NCBI GenBank assembly: GCA_019358875.1
Contig: JAHHIF010000046.1
Location: 1 to 59,803 of the forward strand
Direction: 5' to 3'
Source of the DNA: Symplocastrum torsivum CPER-KK1
GTDB taxonomy: Bacteria > Cyanobacteriota > Cyanobacteriia > Cyanobacteriales > Coleofasciculaceae
Length of the DNA: 59,803 nt
Shown here: positions 52,741 through 59,803 of the stretch, piece after piece
Numbering within the stretch: position 1 is the first letter of the stretch
Layout: each line of letters opens with the position of its first letter
Program-made: the position numbers and the translations under genes
Notes under the pieces: generated by a model
Told to the model about the DNA's origin: nothing
What the model saw: only the letters and a program-made list of their open reading frames with translations
The model's database searches: none

Positions 52741-53590
52741 CAAAAGATTGCATTTTCAGCCCATTACGCTGGGTTGCCTATTCGCATTGACCTTCGCCAG
52801 TTCCATAGCTTACCCCTTACAAGTGAGCGCACAATCTCCTAGACCTGTCAATAACGCTCCTAGTCGCGGACAAGAACAGTTAAACAATTTTGCAGGGGAT
52901 GGCATACCTCTGAATCGAAAAGGAGGGGGAGTACGCTTCATCCCGCCACCCGTGTCAAATGAAGCGGTACCTGGCTTTGACGAGGACGGCAGACCTCGGA
53001 AGCGAGAAGGTGGGGGAAGCCGTGGCGAATGTTTGGTTGAGAATAAGCCCCCTCTGACTGCCTTAGTACCCGACACTGGCGTGGGGTTAACAGTAAGCGA
53101 GTCTCCCACTTTTTTGTTTTACGTGCCTTATACACTCACGCCCGAACACTCTGTAGAGTTTGTGCTGAAGGAGGGGGAAACTTATATCTACGAAACCAAG
53201 ATTCCGGGAAGGGGAACATCACCAGGTATTGTCAGTTTTCACCTTCCGTCCACAACCTCTCTAGACGCTGACAAGAATTATGATTGGCACTTTGTCGTTT
53301 ATTGTGATTCACAAAACAAAGATAAGTTTGTTTTTGTAAATGGTTCGGTTCGACGAGTTGAACGCCCTGAACTGAAGCGGCAGTTAGAGTCAGCAAACCC
53401 ACTGGAGCGCATTACATTGTATGCCACTGAGGGGATTTGGTATGAGGCTGTAACGGGTCTTGCTGAACTCCACCGTGCCGCTCCACAGGATGACCAACTT
53501 CGTAGTAACTGGGCAGGTTTGTTGCAGTCTGTTGGCTTGGAAAGGCTAGCCCCAGAGTCCTTTGTTCCTTGCTGTTCTCCTCAGCAGTAG
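52733..53590 (+). CDS. DUF928 family secreted protein
   Basis: 285 residues. Signal peptide (PITLGCLFALTFASSIAYPL, cleavage near SAQ), a low-complexity proline/glycine/arginine stretch, then the DUF928 domain: PLTALVPDTGVGLTVSESPT, FLFYVPYTLTPEHSVEFVLK, PGIVSFHLPSTTSLDADKNY, YDWHFVVYCDSQNK. Probably periplasmic; function unknown. It is the usual last gene of the sigma/DUF1822/CHASE2-CHAT set and overlaps the previous gene by 8 bases. It may be the CHASE2 ligand or a scaffold for the adhesin, which is inference. Confidence 0.85.
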   Translation: MTNKRLHFQPITLGCLFALTFASSIAYPLQVSAQSPRPVNNAPSRGQEQLNNFAGDGIPLNRKGGGVRFIPPPVSNEAVPGFDEDGRPRKREGGGSRGECLVENKPPLTALVPDTGVGLTVSESPTFLFYVPYTLTPEHSVEFVLKEGETYIYETKIPGRGTSPGIVSFHLPSTTSLDADKNYDWHFVVYCDSQNKDKFVFVNGSVRRVERPELKRQLESANPLERITLYATEGIWYEAVTGLAELHRAAPQDDQLRSNWAGLLQSVGLERLAPESFVPCCSPQQ

Positions 53591-53743
53591 CGATCACCTA
53601 TTTTTGGGAAGGGAGGCGCGATTTTCTTCAGAAAGCTGAATGCTGGTCTCCGAAGCGTTTAGCACTACAGACCTCTTTCAGTTGAACCCTTTGGGTTGTT
53701 GCCCAAGCTTCAGAGGAAGAGGCGATCGCGGTAGTCAAGACTT

Positions 53744-54517
53744 CTATTTTAAGGCGAGCGCTTTCTCAATCAGCTCTAATAGCTGTGGCAGCTTCTTGGT
53801 GAGTTGTTTTTCAGCCGGAGTGTTTTTTTCGGAGTCGGGAAGGCTTATCCATTGTTCCAGCGCCTTTAAAGCCTGTCGCAGAGCTGTTTTTTTAGAAACC
53901 TGTCCAACTTGGACAGGTTTTCCTTCAGTAAGATATCGCCTTACACTCCTCAAACTCTTGCCCACAATCACTTCCAATGCGGGTCGGAGTCGTTTCTCCT
54001 CTTTAGATGGACGACCGGGGGTATCCACATACCCAGCAGATCGTAATCGTTCGGCTAAAGCGCGAACTTCATTAGGGGTATAGTCCCGTCGTTTTTCGTT
54101 TTCACTAATTTCAACTTGTAGTGCTTGCTCTGGGTCTTCATCCGCATTGAAAGGCATCATTCTGACGGGAACCAAGTCATCTGGAAAGTGCTGAGCATAC
54201 GCTTCCGGATTATTTTCCCTGATAGAAGCGATCGCCGCTTTCCGATGTCCCCCAGCCAACAAGCGTCCTCGATTATCGACAACCAACGGCTCTATTAGTC
54301 CCAACACCGCGATCGATTCCGCCAATTGAGTAACATGCTGACCTTTCAAGGGTCGGGTATCTGTTTCCCTGTCCAAAATTTGCTCCAAGGGCAGCGTCGT
54401 ACCTTGTGTCCGCTCCCGTTGGGCCACCGCCGCTGCCTTTTCGTCCTGGTCATGCAGTCGCTCTGCCGTCTGGTGTGCGGCATCCCATACTTCAGTCCGT
54501 GAGCGTCGTCTAGGCAT
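53744..54517 (-). CDS. parB: ParB-type partition protein
   Basis: 257 residues. The ParB N-terminal (CTPase) domain runs from LPLEQILDRETDTRPLKG through LAESIAVLGLIEPLVVDNRG with the GGHRKA box at 89-94, then ENEKRRDYTPNEVRALAERL, and a helix-turn-helix region EVIVGKSLRSVRRYLTEGKP. The protein spreads from parS and stimulates ParA. It overlaps parA by 8 bases (54510-54517), so translation is coupled. It converges with the DUF928 gene. Confidence 0.9.
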   Translation of the reverse strand: MPRRRSRTEVWDAAHQTAERLHDQDEKAAAVAQRERTQGTTLPLEQILDRETDTRPLKGQHVTQLAESIAVLGLIEPLVVDNRGRLLAGGHRKAAIASIRENNPEAYAQHFPDDLVPVRMMPFNADEDPEQALQVEISENEKRRDYTPNEVRALAERLRSAGYVDTPGRPSKEEKRLRPALEVIVGKSLRSVRRYLTEGKPVQVGQVSKKTALRQALKALEQWISLPDSEKNTPAEKQLTKKLPQLLELIEKALALK

Positions 54518-55262
54518 TATTAGCTCCCTTGAATGAGTCGGGGTCTAGAACCCATTGAGCGAGGGCTACCAGTTCAGTGGCTCCACGACAATTGGCATCA
54601 TAATCCATCAGCGGCACCTGTTCTGCCGCTGCCAGGGAGAGTGTAGTGTCTTGGGGAATCACAAACCGTGGAATCTGCGGATATCTCAAAGCTAATTGAG
54701 GCGCAATTTGCTTGTCCAACGAGCGTCGGGCATCGATTTGCGATAAGACGAGCGCCCATCGCCCTGGACCCCGCCTGCCCTTCAACTGATAGCTCTCCAA
54801 AATTTCCAGGACTCGTTCGGCTCCGATGACGGCAAGGGGATGAGCATTCGTCACAACCAACGCTACATCAGCCGCAACTACACCTAACCGCTCCAGATAC
54901 TCATTGCCAGGAGGACAATCGAAGACGATAACATCATAGTTTAAGCTAATCACCGCCTCTGCCAATTCTTCGGGATGAAGCGATTGAATCCTTTGACTCC
55001 CCAATTCCGGTCCCCCAGGAAGTACATGAAGCTCTTGAGTTGCTTCTAAGGGTGACACCGCACCCCCAGTCAAAAGTTCGGCAGTCCCAGGCGCGATCGG
55101 ATCGACTCCCAAAACATAAGCCGCATTGGACTGCGGATCGAGGTCAATAACCAAGACTCGCCGCCCCTGATGAGCTAGTGCCGACGCTAATCCACAGGCG
55201 ACTACCGTCTTCCCGACACCGCCCTTTCTCGCTGCTACGGCTACAAAGCATCGCTCGTTCAT
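54510..55262 (-). CDS. parA: ParA-type partition ATPase
   Basis: 250 residues. The deviant Walker A box KGGVGKT lies at about 13-19 after VAVAARK; Walker A' region LVIDLDPQSNAAYVLG and Walker B VIVFDCPPGNEYLERLG follow. Short (about 250 aa) without an N-terminal DNA-binding extension, so of the Soj/type Ib kind. It binds nucleoid DNA and moves plasmid copies with ParB. First gene of the pair; the inverted repeat at 55310-55357 upstream may be its operator or parS. Confidence 0.92.
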   Translation of the reverse strand: MNERCFVAVAARKGGVGKTVVACGLASALAHQGRRVLVIDLDPQSNAAYVLGVDPIAPGTAELLTGGAVSPLEATQELHVLPGGPELGSQRIQSLHPEELAEAVISLNYDVIVFDCPPGNEYLERLGVVAADVALVVTNAHPLAVIGAERVLEILESYQLKGRRGPGRWALVLSQIDARRSLDKQIAPQLALRYPQIPRFVIPQDTTLSLAAAEQVPLMDYDANCRGATELVALAQWVLDPDSFKGANNA

Positions 55263-55309
55263 GGGCGAATCGTATCACGTTCATAGTAGCTTTCAACCCA
55301 TCCCCTAGA

Positions 55310-55357
55310 CACGCGACCCCTCACTGCGGTATGTCTGTGCCAAGCGTGAGGTGCGTG
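55310..55357. promoter_or_regulatory. Inverted repeat upstream of parA; possible parS or operator
   Basis: CACGCGACCCCTCAC (55310-55324) pairs imperfectly with GTGAGGTGCGTG (55346-55357). It lies about 50 bases upstream of the parA start and directly before the recombinase start, in the short divergent gap. No second copy was noticed. Confidence 0.45.
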
Positions 55358-55360
55358 TAG

Positions 55361-56029
55361 TTGAAGCGAAACAGGCATGGAAGGGGAAAAATACTCACTC
55401 AAACAGAGATCCAGTTGTTATTTAACGAGGGTCTCCCAGATCCCTTTTACCGCTGTCTGTTTGCCACAGCACTGTTTAGTGCAGCAAGAATTAATGAAGT
55501 TTGCACGCTTCTTACAGAAGACGTTTTTGACAAGAGTGGCAGAGTGCGCTCACACTTAACGATTAGAAAAAGCCAAACCAAGGGGCAACTAGGAACCCGA
55601 ACCATTCCCATCATTCCCGACTTGAGAGCCTTCTTAGTCACCTACTACCCGGAAGCTTCTGACCCCTACTTATTCCCCGGTCGCTACGACAAGCACTCCC
55701 ACATCAACCCCGACTCCGCTGCCAGGGTCTTGCGGAAGGCATGTGCAATAGTGGGAATTGAGGGCGTGAGTACCCATTCATTTAGACGCACAGCCCTGAC
55801 TCAAATGAGTAATGCGGGCATCCCGTTAAAGGTGATTGCCACCTACTCCGGACATCGGGACTTAGCACAATTGAATGCGTACCTGGAGGTGAAGGACGAG
55901 CAGGTGTTGGGAGCGGCGGCAAGTTTATCGATGCTGTCGCCAGTAATCGGAGATGTCGGGAAAGTCATCTTAGACGACAACCCATCTCAATCGGTCAAAC
56001 AATCGGCAACTGAATCGAAAAAGCCTTGA
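55361..56029 (+). CDS. Tyrosine recombinase, catalytic domain only
   Basis: 222 residues starting at a TTG codon; an in-frame stop (TAG at 55358-55360) lies right before it. Catalytic residues of the phage-integrase family are in place: R43 in SAARINEV, H139 and R142 in STHSFRRTAL, H165 in SGHRDL and nucleophile Y174 in NAYLEV. The N-terminal core-binding domain of usual integrases (about 100 residues) is missing. Stand-alone catalytic enzymes of this type occur on cyanobacterial plasmids and may resolve multimers. It is divergent from parAB. Confidence 0.85.
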   Translation: MKRNRHGRGKILTQTEIQLLFNEGLPDPFYRCLFATALFSAARINEVCTLLTEDVFDKSGRVRSHLTIRKSQTKGQLGTRTIPIIPDLRAFLVTYYPEASDPYLFPGRYDKHSHINPDSAARVLRKACAIVGIEGVSTHSFRRTALTQMSNAGIPLKVIATYSGHRDLAQLNAYLEVKDEQVLGAAASLSMLSPVIGDVGKVILDDNPSQSVKQSATESKKP

Positions 56030-56098
56030 TTCACCCAATCAGATGGCACAGCGAGAAGCGTTGCACTTGTGTTGATGAAGGTTAATCAAAACATTGGG

Positions 56099-56127
56099 AA
56101 CCGGGAAAAGTGGATATCCCGGTTTCA
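56099..56127 (+). terminator. Possible terminator after the recombinase
   Basis: AACCGGGA (56099-56106) pairs perfectly with TCCCGGTT (56117-56124), followed by TTT-poor sequence, so termination strength is uncertain. The rest of 56030-56306 holds no supported gene. Confidence 0.45.
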
Positions 56128-56306
56128 GCCAATCCAAGGAACCCGCACAGCCTGAGGTGGTTACTCAAGAAGCTGGAGATCAGGGATAAAAGCCGCGCTC
56201 GCTTCCTATTGTAAGTTGCGTTCAAAGATAGATCTTCTCTCCCCCTGCTCTTGCTATGTACACGGAGCCAGTAGCAGTGTGCAGTTTTTGGTTAACCCTT
56301 AAGTGC

Positions 56307-59300
56307 TTACCTCCTACCGTTACAGGCGAGCGCCTGACTTAACGAATTTTGCACCATTGGGCTAGATGGGTTGGCAACCAGTATGACTTGCCCAGTGCGG
56401 CTAATTTGCCATCCGGTTGCTTCTACGATTGGGGCGCGGGTGATTGTTCTTCCCTCTAACGTGTGACTGCTGCCATGTGAGTGCTGATTGCTCTCATCTT
56501 GTCGAGTCGTTGTCTGTTGAGGCACTGTTAGTCGGCGGCGGTCAAGCCATGGGGCATCATCGTCTAGCTGTTGTTCCGGTGTGGGGGGCAATCCGCCTCG
56601 ACCTGTGATCGTGAAGAAGTTACCCTTATCGGCAGGACAGCCTTGGGCAATTAACCCTGATGCGTTCACAAAGTCAGTGGGTAATGCCACTAACCCAGCC
56701 GTTGGGTCAATTGCTGCGGTTGTGACATCGAGCGTGCCAGCTAAGGCAGAAGTCGCTCCGGTCGCGGTGATGTCGCTTAGGGGGGTGGGTATCAGGCGCG
56801 GTTGAATGCCAAAAATAGAATAGGCATTGAGGCTAACATTCCCGCCCCGAAAATTCCGAGAATTGGCGCTAATATTGCTATCTTCCTTAGGCACAGCAAT
56901 CAGAAACTGGGTATCAATGGCAATATTCCCACCAGGGATGTTGTCTCCAGTTGCATTGGTTGAGATGTTGCTGCCGTTGCGTAAGAGAATCAAGGACGAG
57001 CGCAAATTAATATTGCCCCCACCCCCAGACGTGTCGGCTCGAATTCTGCCCCCATTGTTGAGAAAGATGCGCTCGGCATCGGCAAATAAAGAACCTGCAC
57101 TACCCGTGCTGGAACTACTAACGCTGACTTGTGCGCCATTTTGAATGCTGAGGTTGCCCGTTCGCAGCGTTAAGTTACCACCCGTGCCACCGCCGCCCGT
57201 TTCAGCCGCGATGATAGAACCATCTCCGGTCAGCGCGATCGACTCGGGAGCGGTAATTGTCAGGTCTCCTCCATCCCCACTGCCGCGCGTTGAAGCCGAG
57301 ATTTGTGCCCCCTGTTGCAAGTTCACCCGCAGGGTTTGCTCGTTGCTCCCGGGTTGAATGGTTAAGTCCCCTGCCTCTCCAGCACTGGTGGTTTCGGTAA
57401 ACAAACCACTGGTTGCACCCGCAAGTTGCAGGTCAGGTGTGTTCAGTGTGATGTCACCCGCCCGGCTGTTACTCGATGTTGTCGAGACCAATCGCCCGCC
57501 ACGGCTCAAACCAACTGTGTCGGCACTCACTGTGATACTGCCAGCATCACCTTGCCCCCGTGTCGCCGTGGTGATGGAGCCTTGGTCAGCAACGGTGAGT
57601 GAGCCTGTGGTGAGGCTGACATCTCCTGCGCTTCCCATCGCTTGTGACTCGGCTGAGGTTGTTATCCCACTGGCGAGGTCGGGACGAATTGGAGCTGTGC
57701 CACTAATGTGTACTGAGTCACGAGCATTGATGGTGACGCGACCCGCATTTCCCTGCCACCGCGTGGAGGTATTAATGGCACCCCCATTGGTCAGAGAGAG
57801 TGAGCCTGTGGTGATATTTACATCTCCTCCTTCACCCACTCCTCGACCCCATACCGTCCTCTCACGTCCACCTTCGAGTTGACCCCACAGATCGTCTGAA
57901 AGCACTTGTGTGAAGATACCGCTGGTGTAATATGCTCTAGGACCCCATACCCCAGGGGGAGGCTCTAGAAAGAAATCACCCTCAATAGAGACCCGATCGC
58001 GAGCATTGATAGTTACACTGCCTGCATTTCCCTGTGCTCCTGTGAGGGAAGTGATGTTACCACCATTGGTGAGAAATAGCGACCCTGTCGTGATCTCAAT
58101 ATCGCCACCATCACCGACAACAGTGTCTGCTCGAGGAACAACAGATCCTGGGAGGTATTGGTTTGAGACCGAGGCATTGATACTAGAACCGCTATCAAGA
58201 GAGACGCTATCGCCAGCATGAATGGTTACCCTGCCTGCATTTCCCTGTCCATACGTTGCCCAAGACAACAGGTGAGAGAAGTCTCTGAGAGAAACGGTAT
58301 CGCGGGCATTGATAGTGATATTGCCTGCATTGCCTTCTCCATCTCCAAAAGAGTTGTAGGATAACACTCGAGTGGCTGTAAGCGAAAGAGAACCCGTGGT
58401 GATGTTAATATCGCCAGCGTTACCTATACCTCCTATATGGCTCTGTATCCATACCTGCGGGAAAAAGCCTGAGATTGGGTCAACCTGACCCAAAGAAATG
58501 GTATCGCGGGCATTAATGTTTATGTTGCCTGAATTTCCCCGTCCATACGCGACGGTAGATAGCGCACTCGTATCCACGACCGACTCTGTGACCAAACCCG
58601 TGACCGAAAGCGAACCCGTGGTGATGTTAATATCGCCAGCATTGCCAACAGCATACCCATCCACTTGAGTCATTAGCTTAGTGCGATCTATCAAAATGTG
58701 ATCGCCCGCCGTCAGATTGATGCTGCCGAGATTTCCCTGTCCATATCCATGCAATTTGTTCTTCACGTCGCTATCGCTAATTGTGATAGAGTTCGTTGCG
58801 TTCAGCTCTATCTCTCCAGTTTGGGCATCGGGTAACGTCGAATCGCCGGGAATTCCCATCTCAAGGTTACTTCTGTCGAGGATATCAATGTCGCGGGCGA
58901 GCACTCGAATACTGCCACCGACTCCCACCGTAAAAATGCCACTGTCATTGCTCAAGGACACATCGGCTCTTGGTACTTGCGGCGGTATCGTCAATTGCCA
59001 ATCTGAGCCAGTTGTCGATAACCCAACGCTTCCTACCCCACCGACCGCTCCTAGCTCCGCATTGCTGCCCGGACTAATCAACCAGCCCCCATCGTAATAA
59101 CTCGAATCATCTGGGGGAATGAAGGGTTCTCCATTATTGAATTGAATCGCTCCACCCACCAGCATGAGGTTTTGTCCAGGAGGAACGTGCAACCCGGTGC
59201 CATTAATACTGGTATCAAAAGTAACATAAGTGGTATCACCAGTGAAAACCCTGTCGTCAAAACGAGCTTGCACCGTGATGGGTTGGGGCATCAGTTGGTT

Positions 59301-59803
59301 AAAGAAAAACGCATTGGGATTGACGGTGAGCAACTGACTCGGCAAGGGTTGTGTGGCATCGCTGCTGAACACCTCACCTGTAGGAAAGCCGAGAGCATCC
59401 GCCGTCGTTGCCACAAAGGAGCCGCCAATGTTGAGGGAGGCATTCGGACCAAACAGAATCCCATTCGGATTGAGCAAAAACAGATTAGCCGTGCCATTGG
59501 CTCGAATTAATCCATCAATATTAGAAATCGACCCACCTGTAATGCGGCTGAAAATGTTTTGCACATCAGCGGCATTGTTGAAATAGGCTGAACCCCCTGT
59601 AGGGATGGAGAATTGCTGGAAGCTGTGGAACAGATTGCCACCCCGCTTTGCTCCGCCATCAATCTGAAAGTTGGGGTTGCCTGTAACGAGCGATCTCTCT
59701 GCCGTAGGGAGTGTTGTATCTCCAACTACTTGTGCGACACAAAGGTTAGAGCTAAAGAGTGCATACAAGACACTGCCAACCAACAGCCATTTTTCTAGAT
59801 AAC
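56307..59803 (-). CDS. Large filamentous-hemagglutinin-type protein (5' end continues at 1-122)
   Basis: The main part of a protein of about 1168 residues whose first codons lie at 113-122 after circularisation. The TPS-type hemagglutination domain begins just after the signal peptide: DTTLPTAERSLVTGNPNFQI, GNLFHSFQQFSIPTGGSAYF, LFLLNPNGILFGPNASLNIG and FVATTADALGFP. It is followed by many beta-helix repeats (GNAGDINITTGSLSLT, GNAGNITINARDTVSL, about 65-75 residues apart). The C-terminal part has ENFFTITGRGGLPPTPEQQL-like sequence (here GNFFTITGRGGLPPTPEQQL) shared with the paralogue at 42835, and ends with VEATGWQISRTGQVILV. Likely a secreted adhesin or surface fibre. No TpsB transporter is encoded. 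The wrapped reading gives the only good start. Confidence 0.9.
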   Translation of the reverse strand, partial: YLEKWLLVGSVLYALFSSNLCVAQVVGDTTLPTAERSLVTGNPNFQIDGGAKRGGNLFHSFQQFSIPTGGSAYFNNAADVQNIFSRITGGSISNIDGLIRANGTANLFLLNPNGILFGPNASLNIGGSFVATTADALGFPTGEVFSSDATQPLPSQLLTVNPNAFFFNQLMPQPITVQARFDDRVFTGDTTYVTFDTSINGTGLHVPPGQNLMLVGGAIQFNNGEPFIPPDDSSYYDGGWLISPGSNAELGAVGGVGSVGLSTTGSDWQLTIPPQVPRADVSLSNDSGIFTVGVGGSIRVLARDIDILDRSNLEMGIPGDSTLPDAQTGEIELNATNSITISDSDVKNKLHGYGQGNLGSINLTAGDHILIDRTKLMTQVDGYAVGNAGDINITTGSLSVTGLVTESVVDTSALSTVAYGRGNSGNININARDTISLGQVDPISGFFPQVWIQSHIGGIGNAGDINITTGSLSLTATRVLSYNSFGDGEGNAGNITINARDTVSLRDFSHLLSWATYGQGNAGRVTIHAGDSVSLDSGSSINASVSNQYLPGSVVPRADTVVGDGGDIEITTGSLFLTNGGNITSLTGAQGNAGSVTINARDRVSIEGDFFLEPPPGVWGPRAYYTSGIFTQVLSDDLWGQLEGGRERTVWGRGVGEGGDVNITTGSLSLTNGGAINTSTRWQGNAGRVTINARDSVHISGTAPIRPDLASGITTSAESQAMGSAGDVSLTTGSLTVADQGSITTATRGQGDAGSITVSADTVGLSRGGRLVSTTSSNSRAGDITLNTPDLQLAGATSGLFTETTSAGEAGDLTIQPGSNEQTLRVNLQQGAQISASTRGSGDGGDLTITAPESIALTGDGSIIAAETGGGGTGGNLTLRTGNLSIQNGAQVSVSSSSTGSAGSLFADAERIFLNNGGRIRADTSGGGGNINLRSSLILLRNGSNISTNATGDNIPGGNIAIDTQFLIAVPKEDSNISANSRNFRGGNVSLNAYSIFGIQPRLIPTPLSDITATGATSALAGTLDVTTAAIDPTAGLVALPTDFVNASGLIAQGCPADKGNFFTITGRGGLPPTPEQQLDDDAPWLDRRRLTVPQQTTTRQDESNQHSHGSSHTLEGRTITRAPIVEATGWQISRTGQVILVANPSSPMVQNSLSQALACNGRR
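59692..59803. repeat. Right copy of 112-bp terminal direct repeat
   Basis: Identical to bases 1-112. If the molecule is circular its true length is 59,691 bp and this segment should be counted once. It holds the 5' portion of the large hemagglutinin-type gene on the minus strand. Confidence 0.95.

Noticed and set aside
1..59803. tRNA or rRNA genes
   Set aside because: None recognised by eye on either strand; tRNAscan-SE and Infernal would settle it.

Overview
The window is most likely one complete circular plasmid of about 59.7 kb from a filamentous cyanobacterium. Its last 112 bases (59692-59803) repeat its first 112 bases (1-112). When the ends are joined, a long hemagglutinin-type gene that looks truncated at the right edge gains an ATG start and a clean signal peptide. 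Plasmid functions are present: a primase-helicase replication protein, two partition systems (ParA/ParB and an actin-like ParM with a small partner), a tyrosine recombinase and an XisF-like serine recombinase. No rRNA, tRNA, ribosomal protein or CRISPR array was seen. The cyanobacterial assignment rests on HIP1 octamers (GCGATCGC, e.g. near 554, 7322, 12362 and 41361), a HetZ relative, an Ssl1498-type light-harvesting-like peptide, and the DUF1822 / CHASE2-CHAT / DUF928 gene set. The genus (Microcoleus or Coleofasciculus-like) is only a guess.

Layout. 1-122 is the wrapped 5' end of the large hemagglutinin gene, and 123-658 is its leader. 659-7755 is an accessory region that includes decayed genes: AraC regulator and VOC protein, remnants of a second VOC protein, of a rifampicin phosphotransferase, of an internally deleted PhnB-like VOC protein and of a SnoaL-like protein, then intact DUF1579, cupin, macrolide 2'-phosphotransferase and secreted-protein genes. 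7919-8221 is a diverged inverted copy of the hemagglutinin leader, followed by a foldback element. 8472-12319 is a four-gene operon (membrane desaturase, haem-oxygenase-like diiron protein, BtaA-like DUF3419 transferase, GNAT) that looks like an undescribed lipid-modification pathway. 12442-14389 holds the HetZ relative and the light-harvesting-like peptide. 16114-18092 is the XisF-like recombinase with a zinc-ribbon partner.

18319-29392 is the replication and partition core: replication protein, a non-coding region with a perfect 47-base palindrome, an RHH protein, ParM, a ParR-like protein, then a tightly packed run of small unknown genes ending in a membrane protein and a P-loop ATPase. 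29730-31857 carries a small unknown gene, a membrane coiled-coil protein and a CurA-type oxidoreductase. 32695-39761 resembles a conflict or defence island: a trypsin-co-occurring-domain protein, a CHAT protease fused to an FGE/C-type-lectin domain, a large ATPase with duplicated TIR/NDT-like N-terminal domains, a putative antirepressor-like protein and an MT-A70 methyltransferase with iteron-like repeats upstream.

40097-53590 plus 56307-122 is a surface-protein and signalling supercluster: TPR-CHAT protease, two filamentous-hemagglutinin-type proteins, an inverse autotransporter with a beta-helix passenger, a sigma factor, DUF1822, CHASE2-CHAT and DUF928 proteins. ParB, ParA and the tyrosine recombinase (53744-56029) sit inside it. 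The three most unusual parts are the lipid operon, the CHAT-centred defence pair and the CHAT/hemagglutinin supercluster.
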